DNA of 49,568 nucleotides, from the NCBI GenBank assembly GCA_050117315.1, contig JASFMY010000035.1, positions 1-49,568 of the forward strand. Reading direction: 5' to 3'. The translations under genes and the position numbers were made by a program. Below, piece after piece: positions 26,121-34,628 of this stretch (the first letter of the stretch is position 1; every line of letters starts with the position of its first letter). The stretch comes from JANQIV01 sp050117315 (GTDB lineage Bacteria; Bacteroidota; Ignavibacteria; Ignavibacteriales; Melioribacteraceae). The notes beneath the pieces are model-generated. The model did no database searches. It saw only the letters and a list, made by a program, of their open reading frames with translations, and had not been told where the DNA came from.

Positions 26121-26844
26121 AAATATTTTAATTACAATGGCTGGTAGGGGACAACGTTTTATTGAGAATGGGTTCAAAGACTCTAAACCTCTAATTATGA
26201 TATATAATGAACCAATGATTGACTGGGCAATGAAAAGTTTGAAAGATATTAGTGGTCGATTTATTTTCATATATTTGCAGAGCCTTGATAAAAATTATAA
26301 CTTATCTGATCATTTAATTAATAAATATGGTCAAGAAACATTGCTTATTCCAATTGAAGAGGTTACTGAAGGTCAAGCATGCACAGCTTTGCTTGCTAAG
26401 TCTTATATTGATAATGATATAGAATTGATAATTTTCAATTGTGATACTTTTTTTTGTCATAGGTTACTTGATGATATAACCAGATTTCCAAGGGCAAAAG
26501 GTTTTATTCCAGTATTTGATTCATATCACCCAAAGTGGAGTTATTGCAAGATAGATGATCATGGAAAAGTCATCGAAGTAGCAGAAAAAAGGGTCATATC
26601 AAATCATGCAACTGCCGGTTTATATCACTTCAAATATGGTCGTGATTTTGTTTGGGCAGCTGAAAAGATGATAAACAAAAAAAATAAGGTAAATAATGAA
26701 TATTACATTGGCCCTGCATATAATGAACTTATTAAGCGAGGTGATGAAATAAGAATAAGTGGAATAGATTTCATTTGGTGCATGGGGACTCCTGAGGAGT
26801 TAAAGAACTTTGAAAAAAGTTACAGTTTTGATTCAGATCGATAG
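26095..26844 (+). CDS. sugar-phosphate nucleotidyltransferase
   Basis: 249 residues of the NTP_transferase family. The nucleotide loop is ITMAGRGQRFIENGFKDSKP, with MIDWAMKSL and EGQACTALLAK, the metal-binding FNCDTFF, ATAGLYHFKYG and YYIGPAYNELIKRGDEI, and C-terminal FIWCMGTPEEL. It should activate a sugar-1-phosphate or similar compound as an NDP derivative. Two in-frame starts are possible, ATG 26095 and ATG 26104. The second gives a more usual N-terminus. It is the last gene of the 24116-26844 module. Confidence 0.84.
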   Translation: MVIMKIVNRNILITMAGRGQRFIENGFKDSKPLIMIYNEPMIDWAMKSLKDISGRFIFIYLQSLDKNYNLSDHLINKYGQETLLIPIEEVTEGQACTALLAKSYIDNDIELIIFNCDTFFCHRLLDDITRFPRAKGFIPVFDSYHPKWSYCKIDDHGKVIEVAEKRVISNHATAGLYHFKYGRDFVWAAEKMINKKNKVNNEYYIGPAYNELIKRGDEIRISGIDFIWCMGTPEELKNFEKSYSFDSDR

Positions 26845-27166
26845 TTTGTGTAATAATAATTGACAATTTCATTTTAATACTCTTTTAAGTAGTGAAATTA
26901 TCTATACCACTTTGAAGAAGTATTAAATTATAACAATGATTAGATTAAGTATAATTTGGTGCTTTGTTAACTTTTACTTTAATATAAAAATTGAAAGTAA
27001 AGTTACCTCTAGTTAAATAAGAGAGGTAATATGCCAAAAATAAACAACTTGATTAATGCTTGAGACAAAAGTACGAAGAGGTGAAAAATCTATCGAAAAT
27101 ATAACAAATGAAGTTTAATGTCGCTAATATCTTCAAAAAAAGAATAAAATATTAAGTTGAAGAATA
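26845..27166. other. 322-bp gap; inverted repeats and a possible transposase scrap
   Basis: No intact gene. There is a loose inverted repeat AACTTTTACTTT ... AAAGTAAAGTT (about 26969-27004) and ACCTCT ... AGAGGT (27006-27028). After ATG 27031 a broken frame reads MPKINNLINA, stop, then in another frame ETKVRRGEKSIENITNEV, which resembles the start of a helix-turn-helix transposase protein. The last point is weak. Confidence 0.35.
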
Positions 27167-28429
27167 ATGAAAATAGTTATTGAAAAACTTAAAAAATACC
27201 AAAGAGAAATATTAGTTGTTCTTTTTGTAATTGCACTTATTTTACGGATAGTAGCATATAATTTATTTATTGATAGTTACGGTACTGATTTCGGGGATTC
27301 AGCAGAGTATCAAGACATGGGTTATCAAATTGCAGAAGGGAATTGGAATCCTCGTCTTGGGGATGGTCCAATGGTTGTAGCGCCGGGCATTCCACTAATT
27401 GTAGCTGCATCAAAATTGCTATTTGGTGATGGAATATTTCCTACTGTAATTTTAAATATTATATTGACTTCACTTGCTGTTTTCGTTCTATATTACATAG
27501 GTTCCTGGCTATTTAATTGGCAAGTTGGTTTATTATTAGCATTATGGGTGGCCGTATATTACGAAGCCATTAAGTTCTCAATGTTTACACACAAAGAGGC
27601 GGTTATATTTTTTATATTTCCTTTTACAATATTATTTCTACTAAAGTCATTAGACAAAGAATTTTCTTTAAAGTATATATTTTTATCAGCCCTTTCATTC
27701 AATTTATTAATTCATGTTGATGAACGTTTTGTAGTATATCTTCTTATCTTCCCGTTAGTCTATTTCATAAACCATAACTCGTTAAAAATAATAAACAAAA
27801 CCAAACCTTGTTTTGCTTGGGTAACTTTAGTTTTGTTAATGATGATACCATGGACTATAAGAAACTATTATGTTTTTGACCAAGTAGTTATTCTTTCACC
27901 TCGAACTACGGTATTCACAGCTAAGATATGGGGAAAAGTTTTGGATGATGCTCACTTTACAGGCGAGTTATCCAAAGATAAAATTAGGGATTATGTAATC
28001 AGGAAGGCAGAAAAGTATGAAAAGGAATATGGACTACATCCAAGAATCTTTGGAAAAACAGAAGCTAGAATAAAGGCTTTTTTTAATTATTGGCAACCTA
28101 CTTATTTTGATCCTCATCTTACAACAACTGGTTATAGGATTGTTCATTGGTCGACAAGAATGAACATAGCAAGTATATTCTACTATGGTATATACTTACC
28201 GTTTTATATTATAGGTATTCTTCTTCTAATTAGAAGAAAACATTATATAGCTTTATTTCTTGCAGCAATTCCTGTTTTGCACAGCTTATTACATGCATAT
28301 ATGATTTGGACGGTATGGCGTTATAGAAGCCCAATGGATTTTATTGTTGCGATGATTGGTATCTGGACAATCATTGAGATTTATAAATTTGTAAAGAAAA
28401 AAATTACGTTGACTAAGCAAACTGTTTAA
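27167..28429 (+). CDS. GT39-type (PMT_2/ArnT-like) membrane glycosyltransferase
   Basis: 420 residues with about nine to ten TM helices. The first luminal loop carries YGTDFGDSAEYQDMGYQIAE, matching the acidic catalytic loop of GT-C enzymes, and VAPGIPLIVAASKLLFG. The second helix region is followed by FTHKEAVIFF and IHVDERFVVYLL. GT-C enzymes use polyprenyl-phosphate sugars on the outer membrane face. It may therefore add a side sugar supplied by a DPMS-like GT2, such as the protein at 18665. It starts a new group of genes after a 322-bp gap. The next gene follows by 8 bp. Confidence 0.8.
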   Translation: MKIVIEKLKKYQREILVVLFVIALILRIVAYNLFIDSYGTDFGDSAEYQDMGYQIAEGNWNPRLGDGPMVVAPGIPLIVAASKLLFGDGIFPTVILNIILTSLAVFVLYYIGSWLFNWQVGLLLALWVAVYYEAIKFSMFTHKEAVIFFIFPFTILFLLKSLDKEFSLKYIFLSALSFNLLIHVDERFVVYLLIFPLVYFINHNSLKIINKTKPCFAWVTLVLLMMIPWTIRNYYVFDQVVILSPRTTVFTAKIWGKVLDDAHFTGELSKDKIRDYVIRKAEKYEKEYGLHPRIFGKTEARIKAFFNYWQPTYFDPHLTTTGYRIVHWSTRMNIASIFYYGIYLPFYIIGILLLIRRKHYIALFLAAIPVLHSLLHAYMIWTVWRYRSPMDFIVAMIGIWTIIEIYKFVKKKITLTKQTV

Positions 28430-28437
28430 AAAAATAT

Positions 28438-29625
28438 GTGGTTTTACCTCTTTATAGATGCATTTTTAATTTGAGACTACCTTTAAATATAAAAACAATA
28501 TTATCCAACTTTTTAGTTAATCTTCATGGTTGGCAAACGAATAGAAAGATTATAGTTTTTGAAAGCGACGATTGGGGGAGTATTAGAATGCCTTCGAAAG
28601 AGATTTATGAAAGTTTATTGAATAATGGTTTTTATGTTGATCGATGCCCTTACAATCGAAATGATTCATTAGCATCTGAGAATGATCTCGAAGCTCTTTT
28701 TTCATCTTTAACTAAGTTTAAAGATAAATTTGGAAACCACCCTATATTTACTGCAAATACAGTGGTTGCAAATCCTAATTTCGAAAAGATTAAAAAAAAT
28801 AAATTTTCTGAATATTATTATGAACCTTTTACAGAAACATTAAAGAAATATCCTCAACATCAGAATTCATTTAAGATATGGCAGGAAGGAATGAATTCAA
28901 AAATATTTTTCCCGCAGTTTCATGGTAGAGAACATCTTAATATTAAACTTTGGTTAAAGCTTCTCAAAGAAAAAAGTCTATTATATTTAGAAGGTTTTAA
29001 TAATAGTCTCTGGGGTTTTAGTCCAATTATGACAGGAGATAGATCGCAAAACATTCAAGCTGCATTTAACACAGATGATCCTTCTGAAATCGAATTTCAT
29101 AAAGAAATAATAAACGACGGTTTAAATCTTTTTGAAAAAATTTTTAATTATCGATCCGAAAGTTTTATTGCTAATAATTATACATGGGATACAAGACTGG
29201 ATAAAACTTTATTTGACAGCGGAGTTAAAATTCTTAAAACAATGAAATATCAAAAGCAGCCTTCTTTTTATCCTAAAAAGGAAAGATATATTCGTAGAAA
29301 AGTGGGCGAAAAGAATAAGCATGGGCAAACTTACTTAATAAGGAATGTTACATTTGAACCAACTCAAATGCCGGCAAATTATGATAATGTTGATATGGCG
29401 TTGAAAGAAATAAGTATTGCTTTTGCACTAAAAAAACCTGCAATAATTGATTCGCACCGTTTAAACTACATCGGTTATATTAATGAAAGAAACAGAGCCA
29501 GAAATCTTATGTTATTTGAAAAGTTAGTAAGCAAAATACTCAAGAAATGGCCGGATGTTGAGTTTATGAATACTTCACAATTATTTGCGCTAATGAATGA
29601 TTCTAACATAGGTAGCACGAATTAG
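28438..29625 (+). CDS. NodB-like polysaccharide (de)acetylase family protein
   Basis: 395 residues of the 'polysaccharide (de)acetylase' type found in Bacteroidota-like polysaccharide loci. GWQTNRKIIVFESDDWGSIR (31-50) gives the paired aspartates (D44, D45) of NodB motif 1, and FHGREH (H162, H166) the HxxxH of motif 2. C-terminal IDSHRLNYIG (H340) completes the likely metal site. No signal peptide, so a cytosolic substrate is expected. The start is GTG 28438; TTG 28471 would give an N-terminus like the paralogue at 34613. Metal-dependent N- or O-deacetylation is an inference. A broken sister gene follows. Confidence 0.75.
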   Translation: MVLPLYRCIFNLRLPLNIKTILSNFLVNLHGWQTNRKIIVFESDDWGSIRMPSKEIYESLLNNGFYVDRCPYNRNDSLASENDLEALFSSLTKFKDKFGNHPIFTANTVVANPNFEKIKKNKFSEYYYEPFTETLKKYPQHQNSFKIWQEGMNSKIFFPQFHGREHLNIKLWLKLLKEKSLLYLEGFNNSLWGFSPIMTGDRSQNIQAAFNTDDPSEIEFHKEIINDGLNLFEKIFNYRSESFIANNYTWDTRLDKTLFDSGVKILKTMKYQKQPSFYPKKERYIRRKVGEKNKHGQTYLIRNVTFEPTQMPANYDNVDMALKEISIAFALKKPAIIDSHRLNYIGYINERNRARNLMLFEKLVSKILKKWPDVEFMNTSQLFALMNDSNIGSTN

Positions 29626-29692
29626 ACTAATTCTCATGGAGTTGAATCAGAGTTGTTCTTAATGAAAGAGTCTCAGTATTTCGATAACCTCT

Positions 29693-30200
29693 ATGAAAAC
29701 TCAAATAAACAATTATATAAAAAATATTATCGGCTGGAGAACTAACCGAAAAATTGTTGTATTTTCAATTGACGACTATGGCAACGTTCGCCTTTCATCA
29801 AAAAAATCACGTGAGAATTTGGATAAGGCGGGATTAAAGGTACTTTCCAGATTTGATGCTTATGATACATTAGAAACAAGCGACGACCTATCTGCCCTTT
29901 ATGAAACACTCTCTTCAGTTAAAGACAAAAACGACAATCATGCAGTATTTACAGCTTTCGCCGTTCCGGTAAATATAAATTTCGAGAAAATGGCAGAAAA
30001 TGATAATCAAGAGTATTATTATGAACTTCTCCCGAAAATATTTGGGAAGTTGAGAAGTGGATAAACCTGCAGTTATTTGTTCTCATTGGAATCAACTATA
30101 TGATTCTAAAAATAGTGATAATGGATTAAAGAAAGTAATTATAATAAAGACTACAAAGAAATGGCCTGATGTTGAATTTTTAGGTGCACCAAATTATTAA
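29693..30200 (+). pseudogene. internally deleted NodB-like (de)acetylase gene
   Basis: Residues 1-121 are intact and in frame: IIGWRTNRKIVVFSIDDYGN gives the DD motif, then RFDAYDTLETSDDLSALYET and HAVFTAFAVPVNINFEKM. After EYYYELLPKIFGKLRSG a TAA occurs at 30062. The sequence then resumes in another frame with the family's C-terminus, KPAVICSHWNQLYDSKN and TKKWPDVEFLGAPNY, ending at 30198-30200. Roughly 200 residues, including the HxxxH motif, are missing, and the junction is out of frame. It belongs to a different subfamily (SIDDYGNVR) from the neighbours (ESDDWGSIR). Confidence 0.85.
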
Positions 30201-30220
30201 ACAAAAGAACTCCAACAAGA

Positions 30221-31180
30221 ATGAATTTAATAAAAAAAGTGCTGCTTGTAACAGCAGACTTTATATACGATTACCTTAATTTTATTATACATTCAAGTAT
30301 TTTTGTTATTAATACTGAAAATAAAATTGAAGGCAAAATTGGTTTTTATTACCATAGTATTGAAAAAGGATTAATTAATACACCGATTAGATTTAATTTT
30401 GGTAAAGTAAAAATTAAAAAGCTAATAGAACTACTAAATCTCTGGTTGAAAAAGAAATTTGATACAGAAAATTCTCAATTTATAGCTGCCTGTTCGGTGT
30501 TAATAAAGTATTATGAACTACATAATTCAAATAAAATCAATCTCTCAGAAATAATTTCTTCGACAGAAATTGATAGATTCAAGACTTATGCAAAAATATC
30601 ACTTGGAGGTACAATAGAGTTTAGAGATAAGGACTATTTTAAATTTGCTGAATCAAATTTTGATTTATTTTCCAATTCAAGGCATAGTGTAAGACATTTT
30701 AATAGTAAAGAAATCAATTTACATGACTTAATAAAAGTCATGGATATTGCTAAGAATTATCCTTCCGTATGTAACAGACAAAGTGTTAGGGTTAAAATTG
30801 TAAATAATAAAGATGTAACTAAGGAAGTATTGAAATTGCAAAATGGTTTGAATACTACAGCTGAAACAGTAAATCAATTATTAGTTGTTACATCAAATAT
30901 AAATTATTTCCTTTCAGAGGCTGAGCGTAATCAGTTATTCATTGATGGCGGTATATTTTTACAAAATTTACTCTATTCACTTCATTTCAATAAGATATCA
31001 GCTTGTGCCCTAAACTGGTCAAAACATTTTTTTCAAGAGATGAAAATAAAAAGGATGTTAAGATTAGATAAGGCTGAGCGTATAATTGCCCTCGTAGCTA
31101 TTGGCTATCCAAAAGAATCATTTAAAGTACCATTTTCAAATAGAAGAAATATAGATGAAATAATCAAAGTTATAGAATAA
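30221..31180 (+). CDS. nitroreductase family protein
   Basis: 319 residues. The N-terminal ~150 are helical and specific to polysaccharide-locus members. The FMN-binding nitroreductase core starts at SRHSVRHFNSKEINLHDLIK, with AKNYPSVCNRQSVRV, FIDGGIFLQNLLYSLHFNKI and RIIALVAIGYPKESF. These match the R-x-S-x-R entry, the substrate loop and the G-x-x-x-Q/N-N-L and A-x-x-x-G-Y-P elements. It would be a cytosolic flavin oxidoreductase with unknown substrate. It is 10 bp before a pyruvyl-transferase-family gene, which parallels the FrhB-like gene beside the other copy. Confidence 0.82.
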   Translation: MNLIKKVLLVTADFIYDYLNFIIHSSIFVINTENKIEGKIGFYYHSIEKGLINTPIRFNFGKVKIKKLIELLNLWLKKKFDTENSQFIAACSVLIKYYELHNSNKINLSEIISSTEIDRFKTYAKISLGGTIEFRDKDYFKFAESNFDLFSNSRHSVRHFNSKEINLHDLIKVMDIAKNYPSVCNRQSVRVKIVNNKDVTKEVLKLQNGLNTTAETVNQLLVVTSNINYFLSEAERNQLFIDGGIFLQNLLYSLHFNKISACALNWSKHFFQEMKIKRMLRLDKAERIIALVAIGYPKESFKVPFSNRRNIDEIIKVIE

Positions 31181-31190
31181 TTTTATATTT

Positions 31191-32306
31191 ATGAAAATAA
31201 AAACGATAACTTGTCATAATGTATACAATTTTGGTGCATCATTACAGGCTTATGCACTTATGAAATATCTCCAAAAGTTAGGAAATGAAGTTGAAATTAT
31301 TGATTATTTGCCAAAATATTTAAAATTTTCATTTTGGGCAATTGGTTCAAAATGGGATAAAAATTTAATAATAAGGATATTATATTTTATATATGTTGTA
31401 CCCAAACGAATAATGCAAAAAAAAAGAAGAGAAAAGTTTGATAAATTTACAAGAAATAATCTGAATCTTACAAGTATTAAGTATTCTAGTTTAGAGGGAT
31501 TAAATAAAAATCCTCCTGAAGCAGATTTATTTATTGCAGGTAGTGATCAAATATGGAATCCAGACCTACCGAATGGTAAAGATCCGGTATTTTTTTTAGA
31601 ATTTGTAAAAGATAATTCTATTAAAGCTTCGTATGCAGCTAGTTTTTCAGTATCAAAAATAAAAGAAGAATTTATGCCCTTTGTAAAGTCTAAACTGCAA
31701 AACTTTAATTATATCTCTGTAAGAGAAAAAACGGGACTAAAAATATTGAATGAAATAGGATTCAAAAACGGGGAATTAGTAATAGATCCTGTATTTTTAT
31801 TGGAAAAAGAAGATTGGGACAAAATTGCAAATAATATTTCAAATGAGAAATATATTTTTGTATATGATCAGGAGAATAATTTGCAAATTAGGAAAACTGC
31901 CCAAAGATTAGCGAAAAATAAGAATCTAAAAATATTTGCAATTGAAAGTTTATATCCAATGTCTTATGCGGATAATAGAATTAAAGATGCTGGGCCTGAA
32001 GATTTTCTTGGTTTGATTAAAAATTGTGAAATTTGTTTGACAAACTCATTTCATTGTATTTCATTTAGCCTAATTTTTCATAAGGCATTCTATTTATTTA
32101 AAAGAAAACATATGAATGTCAACTCACGGATGTTAGATCTTTTATCTTATTTAGAGCTTTGCAACAGAATTGGTGATAATTTAACAGATTCATCTTATTC
32201 AGATGTAATTAACTTTAATAAAGTAGATAAATTGTTAAAAAAAATGAACCAATCTTCAACTAAATTTCTAGAAAATATTATTCATGACGCAATTGTTAAA
32301 GGTTAA
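31191..32306 (+). CDS. polysaccharide pyruvyl transferase family protein (second copy)
   Basis: 371 residues, PF04230 family, clearly paralogous to the protein at 11581. The N-terminus is ITCHNVYNFGASLQAYALMK, followed by FIAGSDQIWNPDLPNGKDPV, KASYAASFS, SVREKTGLKILNEIGF, VIDPVFLLEKEDW and CLTNSFHCISFSLIF. It is probably a cytosolic PEP-dependent or related transferase acting on the repeat unit. It lies 10 bp after the nitroreductase gene and overlaps the following GT4 gene by 23 bp. Having two copies with different redox partners argues that they modify different sugars. Confidence 0.86.
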   Translation: MKIKTITCHNVYNFGASLQAYALMKYLQKLGNEVEIIDYLPKYLKFSFWAIGSKWDKNLIIRILYFIYVVPKRIMQKKRREKFDKFTRNNLNLTSIKYSSLEGLNKNPPEADLFIAGSDQIWNPDLPNGKDPVFFLEFVKDNSIKASYAASFSVSKIKEEFMPFVKSKLQNFNYISVREKTGLKILNEIGFKNGELVIDPVFLLEKEDWDKIANNISNEKYIFVYDQENNLQIRKTAQRLAKNKNLKIFAIESLYPMSYADNRIKDAGPEDFLGLIKNCEICLTNSFHCISFSLIFHKAFYLFKRKHMNVNSRMLDLLSYLELCNRIGDNLTDSSYSDVINFNKVDKLLKKMNQSSTKFLENIIHDAIVKG

Positions 32307-33399
32307 TAAAATAAAAATTGCATTGGTGGTCCCTTCTTTACATGCTGGCGGTATGGAAAGGGTAATGTCGGAATTAGCTAATTATTTTACAAATTTTGAA
32401 AGATTGGAAATACATCTTGTTTTATTCGGGAGATCACCAATACTTTTCTATACTGTTCCCCAAAACGTGATAGTTCATAAACATAATTATTTGTTTAATA
32501 ATAAACTAAGATTTTGGGAAGCAATAAAAAGATTACTCTTTATTAGAAATGTCATAAAAAAAATTAATCCAAATACTATTTTATCATTTGGAACTCAATG
32601 GAACAATTTTGTTTTATTAGCACTTTTAAATACGAAATTTCCAATTTATGTTTCTGATAGAGGTAGTCCAATAAGAGAATACAAATTTCCTCATGAATCA
32701 TTAAGAAAAATCTTGTATAAACATGCTGCCGGTATTATAGTCCAAACACAGAAAGCCTTTGATATATTGAAAGCGAAAAATAATAAATACAATATTAAAG
32801 TAATTGGAAATCCGATTAATTTGATTTCCGATAAATCTTATTATAGAGATAAAACCATATTGTCAGTCGGTCGCTTAATTGATTCCAAACATCATGATCG
32901 TTTAATAAAAATTTTCTCAAAGTTAAAAAATACTGATTGGAAACTAGTCATAGTAGGTGGTGATGGATTAAAGCAAAATAACTCTATTATGCTTCAAAAA
33001 TTAATAAAAAAATTAAAGTTAGAAGATAAAATTGAATTAGTTGGTGAAAAAAAAGATGTTTCAAAATATTATTTGACAAGTAGAATATTTGCTTTCACGT
33101 CTAGTGTTGAAGGTTTTCCTAATGTTATTGGGGAAGCACTCTCTGCAGGTTTACCTTCAATTGCTTATGATTGTATTGCTGGACCGTCTGAAATGCTTAA
33201 AAGTGGTTATAATGGATTCTTAATTCCCGTATTTGATGATGACTTATTCTTAGAAAAATTACAACTTCTTATGTATAATGACACCTTGAGAAATGAAATG
33301 TCGACTAATGCTACAAAAAGTATTAAAAATTTCTCTAAAGAAAAAATTGGACAACAATTTTTAGAGTTTATCTTACCTTGCTATTCACGAATTAAGTAA
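32284..33399 (+). CDS. glycosyltransferase, GT4
   Basis: 371 residues, a clean GT4. N-terminal KIALVVPSLHAGGMERVMSE has the glycine-rich GGMERV loop of GalNAc/Gal transferases such as PglA/PglJ. The C-terminal donor domain has ILSVGRLIDSKHHDRLIKIF, WKLVIVGGDGL, and the EX7E motif in FTSSVEGFPNVIGEALSAGL, then PSIAYDCIAGPSEML. It is probably a cytoplasmic-face retaining transferase. The start overlaps the pyruvyl-transferase gene by 23 bp. MTQLLKV is a short extension before KIALVV, so a slightly later start is possible. Confidence 0.9.
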   Translation: MTQLLKVNKIKIALVVPSLHAGGMERVMSELANYFTNFERLEIHLVLFGRSPILFYTVPQNVIVHKHNYLFNNKLRFWEAIKRLLFIRNVIKKINPNTILSFGTQWNNFVLLALLNTKFPIYVSDRGSPIREYKFPHESLRKILYKHAAGIIVQTQKAFDILKAKNNKYNIKVIGNPINLISDKSYYRDKTILSVGRLIDSKHHDRLIKIFSKLKNTDWKLVIVGGDGLKQNNSIMLQKLIKKLKLEDKIELVGEKKDVSKYYLTSRIFAFTSSVEGFPNVIGEALSAGLPSIAYDCIAGPSEMLKSGYNGFLIPVFDDDLFLEKLQLLMYNDTLRNEMSTNATKSIKNFSKEKIGQQFLEFILPCYSRIK

Positions 33400-33413
33400 T
33401 CAATAATGGAATA

Positions 33414-34628
33414 ATGCAACTCCTGCAAATCAACTCGGCAATCAACACCGGAAGCACAGGCCGAATAGCTGAAGAAATAGGGGAAACAATAATAAAAGCT
33501 GGTCATAAAAGTTATATTGCTGCTTCGAATACTATCAGACCCTCGTCATCACAGAAAATAAAAATTGGAAATAAAAAAGATAAGTATTTACACATATTAG
33601 CTACAAGATTAACAGACAAACATGGATTTTATTCCAGAAGAAGTACAATAAATTTTACAAAAAAAATAGATGAAATAAATCCCGATATTATTCATCTACA
33701 TAACATCCATGGGTATTACCTTAATATCGAAATACTTTTCAATTATTTTAAAAAAATAAACAAAACAGTTGTATGGACTTTTCATGACTGCTGGCCATTT
33801 ACCGGTCATTGCTCCTATTTTGATGCAGTTGACTGTGAACGATGGAAGATTGAATGTTATGAATGTCCCAATAAAAAAGGGTATCCGGCAAGTTGGGTTT
33901 TCGATAATTCAAAAAAAAATTTTAGAAAGAAAAAAGAATTATTTACGGGAATAGAAAAACTAACCATTATCACACCATCTAATTGGCTTTTAAAGCATGT
34001 GCAAAATTCATTTTTACGACAATATCCATCAAAAGTAATTCATAACGGGATAAATCTTAATATTTTTCAACGTATGGACAATAAATCTATTCTTAGTAAA
34101 TATAATTTTGTAAATAAACGATATATTCTAGGCGTAGCTAACACGTGGGATAAAAGAAAAGGACTTGAAGATTTCATTAAGTTAAGAGCACATCTATATA
34201 AAGATATAAAAATTGTACTTGTCGGCTTAAATGAAAAACAAATAAAATCATTACCGGATGGGATAATTGGTATAAGAAGAACTGAAAATATTGACGAATT
34301 AGTACATTTATACTCATCAGCATTCGTGTTTATAAATCCAACTTATGTTGATAATTTTCCCACAACAAATATTGAAGCCTTAGCATGTGGCACTCCTGTA
34401 ATTACATATAATACAGGAGGAAGTCCTGAAGCCATAGACGAAAACACAGGCTTTGTTGTTGAAAAAGGAGATATAAACGGAACTGTTAAAGCCATTGAAA
34501 ATATTGCTGGAAGAGGAAAAGAGTTTTATTCTAATAAATGCCGTGAACGTGCTAAAAAATATTTCAACAAGAATGATAGATATAGAGAATATTTGAATTT
34601 ATACAAAGAATTATGTTCAAGAAACTAA
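33414..34628 (+). CDS. glycosyltransferase, GT4 (WcaC/colanic-acid type)
   Basis: 404 residues. LLQINSAINTGSTGRIAEEI with HLHNIHGYYLNIEILFNYF and VVWTFHDCWPFTGHCSYFDA are hallmarks of the WcaC-like GT4 group. CERWKIECYECPNKKGYPAS supplies a cysteine cluster conserved in that group. The donor domain has ILGVANTWDKRKGLEDFI and FINPTYVDNFPTTNIEALAC, then GTPVITYNTGGSPEAI. It follows the previous GT by 14 bp and overlaps the deacetylase gene at 34613 by 16 bp. Sugar specificity cannot be read. Confidence 0.9.
   Translation: MQLLQINSAINTGSTGRIAEEIGETIIKAGHKSYIAASNTIRPSSSQKIKIGNKKDKYLHILATRLTDKHGFYSRRSTINFTKKIDEINPDIIHLHNIHGYYLNIEILFNYFKKINKTVVWTFHDCWPFTGHCSYFDAVDCERWKIECYECPNKKGYPASWVFDNSKKNFRKKKELFTGIEKLTIITPSNWLLKHVQNSFLRQYPSKVIHNGINLNIFQRMDNKSILSKYNFVNKRYILGVANTWDKRKGLEDFIKLRAHLYKDIKIVLVGLNEKQIKSLPDGIIGIRRTENIDELVHLYSSAFVFINPTYVDNFPTTNIEALACGTPVITYNTGGSPEAIDENTGFVVEKGDINGTVKAIENIAGRGKEFYSNKCRERAKKYFNKNDRYREYLNLYKELCSRN

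Noticed and set aside
26845..27166. Riboswitch or small RNA in the gap before the GT39-type gene
   Set aside because: Only two loose inverted repeats are visible and they do not match any RNA family I know; left as an unexplained gap.
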